From Aporrectodea caliginosa (taxonomy: Eukaryota; Annelida; Clitellata; Crassiclitellata; Lumbricidae): DNA of 64,000 nt. A program made the position numbers and the translations under genes. The first letter of the stretch is position 1; each line of letters begins with the position of its first letter. The stretch covers positions 553,501 to 617,500 of the forward strand of contig JACEVL010000469.1 of assembly GCA_020284085.1 (NCBI GenBank). Reading direction: 5' to 3'. Under the pieces are notes generated by a model. The model had not been told where the DNA came from. It searched no databases and saw only the letters and a program-made list of their open reading frames with translations. Below, one piece after another: positions 11,012 through 23,660 of this stretch.

Positions 11012-13740
11012 GCAAGATTATCTTAAATTCGCAATAGACGGTTGACGTGTTCTAAAGTTATGTCTATGTTCGGATTCAAGTCCTACAATTCAATAAAACT
11101 ATGTTGCACATTAAACTAAGCTTAACACTTAAAAACTATACAGGCATATTGGCCTTTACTTCGGAACGCGGCATATGACAATAGCTATGCTAACTGTTAG
11201 CTCGATATACACATGCAAAGTCTACACAAGCCAGTTGTATACGAAAGAAAGTGACATTTGCCGGTGGCGCTAAGGCCTAACTGTTGGCATGCATATCCGT
11301 AGTTATATTGCAGGCCAATGTCTAACGCGTAGACCATAATTCAACTTTTAAGAACTACTATGCAGAATATTTTGCTAGCCGTCGAACTCAAGATCTATCC
11401 GCTGCAGATGAATCGATTTAGATTAGAATGTAGTGCAAAGGCCATGCCAGATGAGAACGAGAATCTCACTAATGTAAACTCAATAATTATGTTTGCGTTG
11501 ATTTGTATTGCACACTAAATAAATAACTGCATGTAGATAAACTATAATAGGCCTATGGTTATTTAGGTAAAGAAATCGAATTTCAGTCTATAAATTCTAC
11601 GGTGTCAACTCATGTCCCACCAGTAGACCTATCTATCTATCGGCTGAATCGGTTGTCTCCAGAAGAACAACCGACTTGTTAAAATAAATTGTTAAACTGA
11701 ATACTAAGCAGAACAAGCAAGTTGGAACAGGTAGGTTCATGTCGAATTGTGAAGGTTTAGAGAACTAGCACGCAGCATATCTGATTATCCGAATTGATAA
11801 GGTCCCAGAGAATAGAGTAGGCCTAGGAGTGCAATCAAGTTACCCCGCAGTTGTTACTAGTTGCTTTCTATGCAATAGCTAACGCCCAGCTTCTACTTCT
11901 GTATTGTACGTAATATGAAATAGCTCACGCTCAGATTTGTCCAGACTGAGCATAAATGAATGCTTCTTCAACGCTATTATAGTCGGCGTAGTATAGTTTA
12001 ATCAAATCCCTTTCGTGTAGCCTATAAGCAGAGATATCGCCACCAACCGATAAGTGTATTCGCAAAAAAGTAGCCTAATAGCTCTATGTTATAATTATAT
12101 CTCTAGACCTTACACAGCGTTCACCTGCCAAGCACCACTAGATGGCCTTTTAAAGTGTAGGCCTAATGACAAGCAAGACCAGTCGGGTTGGTTTCATGTG
12201 CGGTAGACTTAACAGACGGCCAGCAGGCTTAGCCTACTCAGTATAGATAATAAGTTAGTATTCTGTCTCAAACTTACCTGATCGCACTGACCGTCAACAC
12301 CCAGAAGTAAAGGAGACTCAGTAAGGTTGTATGGTTGACCGGGAGCTCAGCCTTGCACTTCTTCACTGCAATTCCGTTAGTTCGCGATGAGTGTACAAGT
12401 GGTTTATGACCTCACATATCTGCGCCAAGCACATCCATTGAGAATGACTGAATTTGGCAGCTGTGAAACTATTTAGTAGCCGACAGTTGATAGCAGCCGA
12501 CTACTAAAATCTTAGAAGACTAAGTCACAAGGATTAAGCATGCGACAGACCTACGTAGGGCCTACTTTGTACCATACAGAACAGACACATGTGAGCGATT
12601 TATACTGGACAAAGAGTGGGCGAGGAACTCAACTGCAACTCCAGATACGAGCAGAAGCGGGTGTATGGTGCAGAGGTCACAGTTAAGAAGACAAACAATG
12701 GACAAGCCGTATTCATGAAATAGAGACATTCACAGGCGTGTGCACACAAGGGGCCAGAGATCCATGAATCCCATTATACACAGTTTGGTGTGTAATTCTA
12801 CGGGTTAGTTATTTTTGGGTGTTGCCTGTCTGTGTGATCAGGTAAGACCCGGTGGGAAGCAGAGAATAAGTCAATCGATTACTCAAAGACTGAGAAGAAG
12901 CAGGTCCTGTTTAAGCAGTTGAACTCATGTGGGGAGGAGTGAACACATCAAGAAAATCGCGACGAACAAAATAGGTCTCCACAAATTTAGAAGACTCGGA
13001 AACGCCTGTCTAACTCTGGACGACTAATAAAGTTCGTCAAAATAATTGTTGGTATGAAGCGCAATCTTTTTCACTCTTCTTTTTTCTGGACAGCTAATGT
13101 ACACTCGTCACTTTCAAAATGGAGTCGATGCCTTTGCAGACATTGGTCTTAGTCAGTCATGATAAGTACTCTTTCAGGGCTCCATAGATTTACGTCTGCA
13201 CTCTAATCTTTGCGCCTTATAAATAGGCTGACGCTCAGTGGTGTCAACAGATCGGTCTAGTGACAATAGAAAAACGTTACATGATCGTCACTGGCTAAAG
13301 GTTAAAATAGTCAGTTCATAAATTCGTGTAATAAAAGCTACATGTGGTAGACCTATGTGGTGTATGTCTACGCTTAGAAGAACAGTGATGTTAGATAATT
13401 CTTCAAAATGTCACTGTGCCACTTAGACCTTGCTTCAGTTTAGCGGCTAAACTGAAACAATGTTTAAGAGGCACATTGAAAGACTTATAGGCCTACGGTG
13501 AGACGACTACAGGCCTGCGTACGCGCATTTCCAGGGATAATTGAAGACTCCTATCAAGTACTTTGAAAATGAAGAAGCTCTGATTGGACAAAACGATCAA
13601 GGAGACGAGATGCCACCTACGCCTTATTATTAATTTGTAAATTTTATCTGGCTCTGATGTAGGCCTATAACGCACAAGGCACCAAGCGATGGCGCACCAA
13701 AACAAAGCCTTAATCAGGTCAATATCTCCAGAGCATCGAT
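11012..13740. other. No gene recognised
   Basis: No long open frame, no splice-consistent homology. Several TAGGCCTA-like palindromes (11549, 11818, 12160, 13488, 13660). Confidence 0.4.
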
Positions 13741-14199
13741 CTATAAAAAAGATGGAGAGGCAGCCTGGTATGGTGAATATACAATTTGAAAAGGTAAGTC
13801 TCCAGTTGACAACGAAATGAGTAAAATGACATGATAAAACGAACCAGCAGAACGATTAGACACACGTATGTATGCAGTTGCAAAATCTTCGTCCAGCAAT
13901 TGAAAAAGCTTGTGCACCAAGCACAGTTTATCTTTGGTATGACTAGAGAAAGAATCAGATAACCGTGTTGAAAATTCCGCCGCTGCTCGTACTCTGGCAG
14001 CGCCAGTCCGTAGCCTGAAGAAAGGAGGAGCCACCAGCTGAATAAAGGTTTCGTTTGGGATAATTGTGGGCATTCTGGTAGGGTTCAAAGCGAACTTTCT
14101 TTTAACAGCAAAATCATTGCTTTCCGCTCCAGAGCTACTGTAACAGTTAAGGAGCATCCATAAAGAACGTCTGCAATGAGGGGATCGAGGGAGGGTCAT
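13741..14199 (-). other. 152-codon open frame of unknown nature
   Basis: The longest open frame between the two PLPP genes apart from LINE remains. Composition is ordinary, with no signal peptide or motif recognised. It could be chance or a transposon remnant; no splice partners seen. Confidence 0.2.
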
Positions 14200-14707
14200 C
14201 CAATGCGGGCAAGGGGAATGGAGACTATGACCAGTGCGAACGTCCGACCTAAATTGGTAGGCTACATAGTTATTTCAGTGCAACCTGTGCCGTATTAAAA
14301 ACCTATACCATATAAAGAACCAATTAACCACCATGAACTGCCATCCGATGGATGGTAGGCTACTACTACTAAGGTACCGGTAGGCCTAGTCTGTTCTGTA
14401 TTGTATTGTGTTGGTTCGTCGTTTGAAATGCTTTGTCGCTAGTGTACTGTTTGACATTTTAAATAACATGCTTTTTAATAACATACAACAAGTAGTTTAT
14501 TAATGACGTTATTCACGATGTTGGTGTTTTATTTTGTTCATTGGTGTTGGCATGCGGACGTCCGCAAAGTGGTAGAGGATGGGCAAAGCTAAATGCGAAC
14601 AGATGCGGACAAGGGGAGGGAGGGGTCCAAATTAGGTCATTTCTGGGACGACCTTTATGACTGACATCAGGTTCGGTTACTCCTCTTATCATTTTAGATT
14701 CATAGCA

Positions 14708-15029
14708 TCATGGGCGTCCGCAAGGGAAGCAAGGGGGAGCATTTGCCCCCCCCCCCACGGATTTTGCGCATATTCTAAAAAAATAAAATCTTCTGATTAT
14801 TATTATTGTGATAATTGCAACACGATTGTCAATGCGAAAAAATACTTAATTATTTAGGCAAGACCTTGACCATTATTTATTTTTAAAGTTGTTACGTGTT
14901 CATGAATACCCGGGTATGCAAAAACCTCAGTTTGTGACGCGATCGGTTGATTTCGGCACCCTCAGTAGTCCCCGTGCCAACAATTTAAAACTTTGTTCCC
15001 CCAACAAAAATTCCTACGGACAGCCATGC
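14708..15029. mobile_element. MITE, GGGCGTCCGCAGG family
   Basis: Ends TGGGCGTCCGCAAGG (14711) and its imperfect complement CCTACGGACAGCCA (15013-15026), with poly-C and A/T-rich interior. Related fragment at 8267-8405. Confidence 0.6.
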
Positions 15030-15099
15030 ATAGCAAGTCGGACGTCCGCCAATGTTTCAACAGTCCACGCCTTCATCATGACCAATACGTGGAGCTTCA

Positions 15100-15865
15100 T
15101 CGCCTAGGACATCTCTGTGTGAACAAGCGTTTGCTGACTTCTATGCTTTCATTGACGACGCTCTAAACCGCTTGTTGGAGAAAATAGTTGTGAGGAGTTA
15201 CTTTAACCAAATCATCACTGATCCCAAGGCAAATTCTACCCTTAATGACCAATACGTGTTTCGGCCCTCTGGCTTCACGACATCCACCATGGAATTCTAA
15301 ATATGTTGCACGATGAACCCTATGTAGCCTACGTCTTATCTCGCTAGACTTCTCTTGTGCCTTTGACACGGTTAGGCACTCTATCTGAGCAACTTGCTCT
15401 ATAGACATTACCTGACTTCCTGCATAATTGTATCTTATCCATATTGCAAAACCGACAGCATTGCACTAAATTTCACGGCAGTCTCGGCCTTATGTCCGAT
15501 AAATGCTAGTACATGTATTATACAAGGCTCTGGACTCAGGCCGCCTAACTTAGTGGTGGCTATTTCCGGCCTGAAACCTGTGCACTCTAGCAATAGGTTG
15601 CTTAAATACGCCGACGATAGCTAGCCTACATTCTGATTCCAGCGTCCGCTACAGCCACCACTTCCTCTGAACTTGAAAATGTCGCCAATTGGGCACTTAA
15701 TTACCGTACTTGCAATCTTAACTCAATAGCAGTAAATCTGAATAGATGGTATTTAGCCGTCCACGGTCTAAGTTACTTAATCTCCCCTTTCCCTCCCCTC
15801 TCTATAGCTTACCAGGAATGGATAGGGTGTCTGAGTCTGTTATTCTAGGGGTAACCATTACGGAT
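15100..15865 (+). pseudogene. Decayed CR1/Jockey-type LINE reverse transcriptase
   Basis: Broken plus-strand frames read, in order: DPKANSTLNDQYVFRPSG (15220), a decayed LDFSxAFDTVRH region (15340), STCIIQGSGLRPPNLVV (15505), HSSNRLLKYADDS (15580) containing the Y-A-D-D catalytic box, and SVILGVTITDSQF (15835). Multiple stops and shifts. It is interrupted by the RTE fragment on the other strand. Confidence 0.7.
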
Positions 15866-15875
15866 AGCCAGTTTG

Positions 15876-16971
15876 TTACCCCCATATTGAATGGATATGT
15901 ATTAAGGTTAGCCAATATCGCTCTATATGCAATAGGCCTGTCCTTGTCCTTGTACTGTCAGTTCCTTGAACTCTAGCGACCGTCATGATCAAGCCTCTCC
16001 ATTTCCTTCTGTCCGCCGTCGCATCTCTCAGTTCTGCAAAATTCATTCCAGTTGTTTCATTTATCTCGTCCATCCACTTTTTCCTTGGTCGTCCTTGTTT
16101 TCTCCTTCCCTCTCCATATGCTAACATCATTTCCTTTCCCAATCCATCTGATCGCATGACATGTCCAAAGAACCTCAACTTTGCTCTTAGCACTGTTTGT
16201 TGTAGTGTCTCTTCCTTCTCAATTCCGATACTCATGCGCACCCAATCGTTGGTCCTTTTCTCTATCCATGATATTCTCTGCATCTTCCTCCATATCCACA
16301 TTTCGCATGCGTTAATCTTTTTTCTCATTTTCTTGGTCATTGTCCATGTCTCGCTGCCGTATGTTATTGTTGGTATGATCAGAGCCTTCACCAATCTTTT
16401 TTTCGTGTCTATACTCACATGTTTCTCCTTCCATATTTTTTCCAGACCATTCATTGCAGCTTTTCCTATCGCCACTCTACGATTTATTTCCATATCACAC
16501 TTTCCGTCTTTTTCTATTACTGATCCCAAAAACGTGAAGATAGCTACCGTTTCTATTTCCTCTCCGTCTACTTCAAAACTGTCCTCCTCCTCTGTTGTCA
16601 TGATCTTTGTCTTCTTTATATTGAAGTAGAGTCCTGCTTTCTCACTTTCACTCTTGAGCCTTTTTATCAGTTCTACCAAATCGTTTTTTACCCGCCAATA
16701 GTGTTGTATCATCAGCGTACATGTATCTCAGATTGTTCATTGTTCTTCCCGCTGTCTTTATTCCTTCCTCAGCCTCATCCATTCCCGCCTGCCTCATTAT
16801 TTTTTCAGCGAACATGTTAAATAGGAAAGGAGACAGAATGCATCCTTGCCGCACCACTCCCTTCCTTATCCTGAATCTGTCAGTATCTCCATATTCAGTC
16901 CTTATAGGCCTACGTGTCCTTATTGCCCATGATGACAAGGCTGAAGAAACGTTGGGTTGAAATAAAAACAC
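15876..16971 (-). pseudogene. RTE-type LINE reverse transcriptase, 5'-truncated, one frameshift
   Basis: Minus strand. The upstream frame (16971-16648) has VRQGCILSPFLFNMFAEKIM and MYADDTTLLAG, the RT catalytic box. After a +/-1 shift near 16690 the second frame (16712-15876) has FNIKKTKIM, FTFLGSVIEKDGKCDMEINR, ITYGSETW and WRKMQRISW, then GRPRKKWMDEI and WRGLIMTVARVQGTDSTR, the typical RTE/BovB C-terminus. 5'-truncated and followed by a short ACAAGG tail (about 15930-15960). Young in appearance: only one disablement in about 1.1 kb. Confidence 0.88.
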
Positions 16972-16979
16972 CAGAACAG

Positions 16980-17920
16980 CAATCTAACAGCACAACCAAA
17001 TTGTCAGGTAGGCCATAGATGGTCATCCCTCCAACCACTAACCATGCTCGGTGCTTAATACATTGACTTCACCAGGCCTACCAGCGCCACATTGTGGCAC
17101 ATTCATACCATCAAGCTCTAGTCTACAGAAAATCACCTTAGGCTACCCATTAAGTTCTCACAGTTATCAAACAACAAACACGCTACAAAAATTGCACACA
17201 CTAATTAATTTAATATAATTTACAATGGCAGCAGCATCTTCTTTAGGTAATGTCACTCAAAATTTAAACACAGCCATTTTCACAGCATCATGAAAATAAA
17301 TGAATAAGATACCAGGATATTTTCAAGTAAAAGCATTTATTGTGCCTTGTTACTTTAGGAAAGCAAAAATGCAAGCCACAGCATCCAACTGTTTCACATC
17401 TATTGTCTTGTTTACAGTTAACATCAACAACCCGTTGTCAGATCACCACTATCTATGGAACAGTTCTTCATAAATCTATCTACATGCACTTGAACTTTGA
17501 AAATTCCACTAAAGTTCCAGAAAACGACTAGTCCAATAATAGCAATAAACAAGTTTTCATGTGACAACACAAGAAATCATTCAGTTCCAAGAGTCCGTGA
17601 AGAAAGGACAACTATGTAATCAACCTAATAAAAAAAGCTATAAAAGCCAAAACTTTGTATTCTCCTTTACTGTAAAAACACTGTGACTGTTGAACTCCTT
17701 AAGTTACTCCAGATACAGTTTTACTTGTGAGCCAAGCATTCGTTTCTGTGCCAGAAAAGATACAGCACTAAATCACAGGCATTCAAAACTTTAAGTGAAA
17801 GACTGGCTAACGATATGATCCAACTCTAGTTAAATTCAATTTTACATTTAGGCCAACTTAATCTTAATCCTCACTGCCTAAGTACAACACAGGGCGCCTG
17901 GTTAGGTCGGTCTATAATTC
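16980..17920. other. No gene recognised
   Basis: A/T-rich, no long open frame and no recognised repeat. Confidence 0.4.
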
Positions 17921-17929
17921 TATATAATA

Positions 17930-18065
17930 TTATTGTGTGTATATATGTATATATATATATATATATATAATATTGGTATATATGTATATATCTGGATATA
18001 TATGTATGTATGTGTATTTACATACACGTATATAAGTATGTGTGTTGTGTGTGCGTGTGTGTTTG
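17930..18065. repeat. TATA/TGTA microsatellite
   Basis: (TA)n and TATG/TGTG simple sequence directly before the 72-bp minisatellite. Confidence 0.85.
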
Positions 18066-18200
18066 TATGACTGTCTATACATTCAAATAATTATGTGCAA
18101 GGGGCTAGAGCCATATGCCTATTATCTGCCTACTACCTACCTACTACCATCAAACCCTACCAAATATATACCCACATTTGTTACTACCTGATTACCGGTA

Positions 18201-19170
18201 GATAAACCATGGATTTATACACTCACAATGGAGTTACAACACCAAGGTAAGAAAAGTCCACCAAATGGATTAGATAAACCATGGATTTATATACTCACAA
18301 TGGAGTTACAACACCAAGGTAAGAAAAGATCACCAAATGGATTAGATAAACCATGGATTTATATACTCACAATGGAGTTACAACACCAAGGTAAGAAAAG
18401 GTCACCAAATGGATTAGATAAACCATGGATTTATACACTCACAGTGGAGTAACAACACCAAGGTAAGAAAAGGTCACCAAATGGATTAGATAAACCATGA
18501 ATTTATACACTCACAATGGAGTTACAACACCAAGGTAAGAAAAGGTCACCAAATGGATTAGATAAACCATGGATTTATATACTCACAATGGAGTTACAAC
18601 ACCAAGGTAAGAAAAGGTCACCAAATGGATTAGATAAACCATGGATTTATACACTCACAGTGGAGTAACAACACCAAGGTAAGAAAAGGTCACCAAATGG
18701 ATTAGTTAAACCATGGATTTAGACACTCACAGTGGAGTAACAACACCAAGGTAAGAAAAGGTCACCAAATGGATTAGATAAACCATGAATTTATACACTC
18801 ACAATGGAGTAACAACACCAAGGTAAGAAAAGGTCACCAAATGGATTCGATAAACCATGGATTTATACACTCACAGTGGAGTAACAACACCAAGGTAAGA
18901 AAAGGTCACCAAATGGATTAGATAAACCATGGATTTATACACTCACAATGGAGTAACAACACCAAGGTAAGAAAAGGTCACCAAATGGATTAGATAAACC
19001 ATGAATTTATACACTCACAATGGAGTTACAACACCAAGGTAAGAAAAGGTCACCAAATGGATTAGATAAACCATGAATTTATACACTCACAATGGAGTAA
19101 CAACACCAAGGTAAGAAAAGTCCAAGTGGATTAGATCAGCCATGGATTTATACACCCACAGTGGCTTAAC
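18201..19170. repeat. 72-bp minisatellite, about 13 copies
   Basis: Unit starts GATAAACCATGGATTTATAC and contains CACCAAGGTAAGAAAAGG; copies differ by single bases (TATATAC/TATACAC, GAGTTAC/GAGTAAC). 72 is a multiple of three, so three units stay open on the plus strand (18228-18452), but GAGTAAC copies bring TAA in frame. Each unit contains a consensus-like splice donor (AAG|GTAAGA). Confidence 0.95.
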
Positions 19171-19639
19171 ATCTCTACAAAATCGACAAAGCAACTAGAC
19201 ATCTAATTCAGACATCCATTCAGTCATCCACAAATCAATCCAATCATACATCGAATACTTTATACTATAACTCTATCTATGTGTCTATGTTTGTCTGATG
19301 ACTCTCATCGTTTTCATATTATGCAAATGTGAAGGTATGTGCCGGAGTAAGTTGGCTGTCCAGGTTGGTTTATTTTGATTTGTTTCATTATACTATGCGA
19401 CTGGCAAGTGGAATGCCTCAAAGGACAGACATCAAACTCAACATCGATGATCTGACCATCCACTATATCTGGGAGCCGTGGCCAAGCACTGGATGAATAC
19501 GCGGCCAAGAATACAATGAAATGATACATATGAGATATGACAAAGACACATGCCGGCTCAGACGTCGCCCGGATTACCAAGGTCCGCGCATACGGCCAGG
19601 GCACTGGGGCCGAATGTGAAAAGTTAGAAAACAGAACAC

Positions 19640-19770
19640 CACCAACATCACGAACATCATCATCAACAACAACAACAACGATGACGGCGACGACGACAAA
19701 GAAGATGCCGACAACAAAAGAACAACTACCGCCGCAACTACCACCTCTACCACCACCACAGTGGACAACA
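19640..19770. repeat. ACA/CCA triplet-rich low-complexity tract
   Basis: Degenerate (ACA)n, (ACG)n and (CCA)n directly upstream of the endonuclease frame at 19770. Confidence 0.6.
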
Positions 19771-20594
19771 TGAAAACAAGAGAATTCAAGCTTGACAACA
19801 AAGGGATAGGAACATGGAATGTAAGGACTCTGTCATTCACAGGAGCACTCGCCTTAGCGGTCAAAGAATTAGAAAGATACAGGTGGGACATCATAGGACT
19901 CTGTGAAACAAGATAGTGTGGAAAAGGAGAATTCTACCATGATCAGTACAAAGTTATAACATCCGGAAGAGAAGACAACCAATTGCGAGAGGGAGTAGCA
20001 ATGATTCTGAACAGAAAAGCAGCAAAAACAATGATAGGATACCAGTTGATATCACAACGATTAATGTCTGCACGATTTCACACCAAATTTGCAAAGATGA
20101 AAGTCATCCAAGCCTATGCACCGACGTCGGCAGCTACGGAGGAAGAAATTGATGCATTTTATAAACAACTTCAGCAAATAATACACGGAATTCCCAGACA
20201 CAACATAATCGTCATTGCGGGAGATTTGAACGCAAAGGTCGGCAGAGAAAGCGATACCAGGAGAGGCACCATTGGCAAATTCGGATGGGGAGAAATGAAT
20301 GACAGCGGAGAGAAACTCCTGCAGTTCTGTACTACAAACGACTTAAAGTTAATGAACACTTTCTTTCAACAAAAGAAACCACAAAGGAAATGGACATGGA
20401 CATCACCCGATGGAAAGACACATAACCTGATCGACTACATCATAGTAAACAAAAGATGGAGCTCAAATGTTACAAACTGCAGATCATTCGACGTACAAAA
20501 TGGTTCCGATCACAAACTAGTAATTGTCAACTTGAAAATGAGATTAAGGAGAGGAATAAGACCAATAGTGAGGGCTGTTAGACCGAAAATGTAA
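19770..20594 (+). pseudogene. RTE-like LINE endonuclease domain, one nonsense codon
   Basis: From ATG 19770 the frame gives GIGTWNVRTL, WDIIGLCETR, then TAG (19914-19916) where Trp is expected, and continues open from 19917 to TAA 20592. Catalytic landmarks of APE endonucleases are kept: N in WNVRT, E in GLCETR, Y in QAYAPTS, D and N in AGDLNAK, D-H in GSDHKLV. The RT part is missing; sequence changes directly to a tandem repeat. It is unusual for a LINE fragment to keep the 5' and lose the 3' part. Confidence 0.85.
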
Positions 20595-20696
20595 GCGGAT
20601 GGGGACCGGCTGGACAAAAGCACCAAACTTTCTGTGTACTTAGGTTTGGTCATATGGTAATCCGACCACGAGGTCACCCCTCAAAAATGCATTTTA

Positions 20697-21212
20697 ACCA
20701 AGATGGCGGCCAATAATGGCGCCAACACAGAAAACAGTATATATCAGGTCATAGGTAAGCTACAAAAACAAACAAAGTATCAAATTTAACATTATCAAGG
20801 TCAAGTAATCGATTTATCGTAGTGGCAATAGTGTCCGAATGTTACTATCCAAGATGGCGTCCAATATGGCCGCCAACACACACAAATATGTATATATCAG
20901 GTCAGAGGTAAGCTACAATAGCAAATGAAGTGTCGAATATAATATTTTCAAGGTCAATGAATCGATTTATCGTAGTGTTAATAGTGTCCGAATGTTACTA
21001 TCCAAGATGGCGGTCAATATGGCCGCTAAAACACAAAAATATGTATATATGAGGTCAGAAGTAAGCTACAATGGCAAATGAAGTGTCGAATATAATATTT
21101 TCAAAATCAAGAAATCGATTTATCGTAGTGGCAATAGTGTCCGATGTTACTATCCAAGATGGCGTCCAATATGGCCGCCAACACACAAAAATAGGTATAT
21201 CTCAGCTCATAA
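20697..21212. repeat. 152-bp tandem repeat with CAAGATGGCG motifs
   Basis: CCAAGATGG starts at 20698, 20849, 21002 and 21154 (spacing 151-153). Each unit has AAGATGGCG followed by ATATGGCCGCC and a TCGATTTATCGTAGTG stretch. AAGATGGCGGC is the core recognised by the factor YY1; binding is not shown. Confidence 0.92.
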
Positions 21213-21215
21213 AGC

Positions 21216-22485
21216 CTGTAGATACAGTAGAAAAATACAGCATGCAGTAGAAAAATATTCTCTTGTATAGTGGCTCAACAGTATGTGTGTCTGATCAACT
21301 TACTTAAGATAATAACACAGGCACTTATGAAACATTACAAAAGTCTGCCAGCTACCCGTCTTCCATAATGCAGAGCATAAACATTTACAATAATAGTTCA
21401 CAAGTATTCTGTGCTCTAATTTCACACACGAGATTCTCACTGATTTTACATAGGATCACTGTACTTCCCTTAGATATTAGCAATCATACAACAAGAATCC
21501 ACAAAAAACAAATCAACCACCGGTATTATAAGAAACAGCAAGAAAACAGAGTAAAGTACCAGCTTTCAAGTTAACTTCCACTACACAAACGTCACTAATA
21601 ACAGATGAAGTCACCAGGTGCTGAATGAAAACATGTAAACACCCTGCACTATGTGCTTGAAGAACAATCAACTTCTCTAAAATGCAACCAATCAAACTAC
21701 CCTACTATGTAATTGAAAAACAATCAACTTCCCTACTACCTGATTGAAGAACAATCAACTTCTCTTGGCACATGCAAGTCACAGCTGAGGGCAGCAAGCA
21801 TTGTACTATCCATGATGTACAGGTTCAGTCAGAAGCTAATGATGAAATACCTGTCTGGAATGTAGTTGTTGTAAGAACTCAGAATATATCTGAAAGACTC
21901 AGTTGCAACACTGTACTTCAAACAATTAAATTATTAACAACTTAGGTATGTAAAATGTGAGACTCCTTAACTAACTATTGTCATACTGAGTGAAAGAATG
22001 TAATGTAATAATGACAATTTATGTAATGCCATAGGTAGCGAGCTACTTCTCGGGTGACTTACAACATCAGTTATCAGTGCAAGTGCTAAAAGTGTGCTAA
22101 GAGTTTCAATTGCTGCTTTAAAACAAGAAAAAATTCTCAGACCCTAAACAGCTGATGAAAGGCTGCTCCGTGCCTGTTTAGGCAACAGAAACACTGCCTA
22201 CTATTCAAACAATACCAAAAAAATCAAAAGTCACTGAATGAAGCAGACAATTACACTCATACACATGAAGGTGAACAAATATCACCGTTAACAGGTCATC
22301 TGAGTCAGCTTTACATCCCTAAAGTCCTTGTTAACAAATCAGGTGGATCTGTTTTAATCTAACTTGAAAATGTTCCTTTAAATTAGTCAACTTTATGAAT
22401 TTATAGCTTAAATTTGTATATACTTTTAAAACGGTTTTAAAATAATTTACCCTCTAACATTTTACTATTCACATTTCAGTTTACA
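21216..22485. other. No gene recognised
   Basis: No recognisable coding or repeat content beyond short local repeats (ATTGAAGAACAATCAACTTC near 21655 and 21742). Confidence 0.4.
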
Positions 22486-22516
22486 TTGTTTACAAATGAA
22501 ATTAATGGGTCTACAA

Positions 22517-23220
22517 TAATGCATAAAACGAAAAACAGACCTACACAGGAACACATCATATGCAAATTCTTACATTCATCAGCATACGTTCCATTATTAC
22601 ACATTTCTGACAATTTGACACCCATTATTCGATGCACAAAACAGACTTACTGTTATCAACTAATCAAGTCTGAACAAGTGAAACACCCATTCATTCATTC
22701 AGATCACTTTTTACTGCCTATCCAAGATACTCAGAGGAACTCCGCACAAGGTTTCCTTCAGATCAGCATTTGTGGTTAACCAGGGACTCAGCTTTCATCT
22801 CTTACAAGCATTTGAAAACTGTCCTCTTATGCTGGGATTGGTGGGGAGTGCCTCCGAGTATCCTGGATAGGCAGTAAAAAGTGATCTGAATGAATGAATG
22901 AATGATAATGCATATAACGAAAAACAGACCTACATAGGAACACATCATATGCAAATTCTTACATTCATCAGCATAATTCAGTAGTATACGTTCCATTATT
23001 ACACATTACTGACAATTTGACCCCCATTATTCGATGCGCAAAACAGACTATTACTGTTATCAACTAATCAAGTATGAACAAGTGAAACACCCATTCATTC
23101 AGATCACTTTTTACTGCCTATCCAAGATACTCAATCCCAGCAAAAGAGGACAGTTTTCAAATGCTTGTAAGAGATTACGCAGAGTCCCTGGTTAACCACA
23201 AATGCTGATCTGAAGGAAGG
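22517..23220. repeat. Duplicated ~220-bp segment with inverted parts
   Basis: 22517-22738 is repeated directly at about 22910-23137 (both contain CACATCATATGCAAATTCTT). Between and around them the stretch ending TGCCTATCCAAGATACTC recurs inverted (22850-22875), and the CAGATCAGCATTTGTGG end is also inverted. Small TGAATGAA runs mark likely LINE tails. Confidence 0.75.
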
Positions 23221-23660
23221 TTATTCTATGTGGATGGCCCAGCCACTGGAAAGGCACGATGTTGAATCTCTGAAGTGCATGCAAAGGAAACAAGTTCAAT
23301 TCAAGACGCAAAACAAACATTTCTGCGGCCAGCCAAACCTGAGATCGGGGTGCAGCAAAGCTCCTTATGTAGTCAGAAGGCATTCTACAACTGGCACTGC
23401 CAAACCTAGACTAAAATCTTAAATTCAATATGCTGAGATAAAGGAAGCCAAGCATATAATACAAGACATGATAATATGTTGAAAGCCACCAACAAACCTA
23501 GCAGCTGCACACAGCACACATTCAAGGTGCCCAATGTGCCCCAAAGGCAGGCCCATATAGATGGCACTGCAGTATTTAATCCTACTACTGACAAATGTTA
23601 TAACAAGAGCAAGTGCAACATTGGGTGCAAGTGAATAATGATTAATGACCTGCAATTGCC
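23190..23660 (-). pseudogene. CR1-type LINE RT fragment
   Basis: Minus strand 23655-23425 reads APNVALALVITFVSSRIKYC and LECVLCAAARFVGG, the late RT phrase of CR1/L2-like LINEs (ALVxSRLDYCN, QRVLNAAARL). Related to 44925-45545. Confidence 0.7.

Noticed and set aside
15985..16629. 214-codon plus-strand frame
   Set aside because: It is the antisense shadow of the RTE reverse transcriptase on the minus strand.
18228..18452. 24-residue repeat protein frame (MELQHQGKKRSPNGLDKPWI...)
   Set aside because: It follows only from the 72-bp unit being a multiple of three; most units carry an in-frame TAA.
19574..19894. 106-codon minus-strand frame, Val/Ser/Leu-rich
   Set aside because: Antisense of a triplet-rich tract and the start of the LINE endonuclease.
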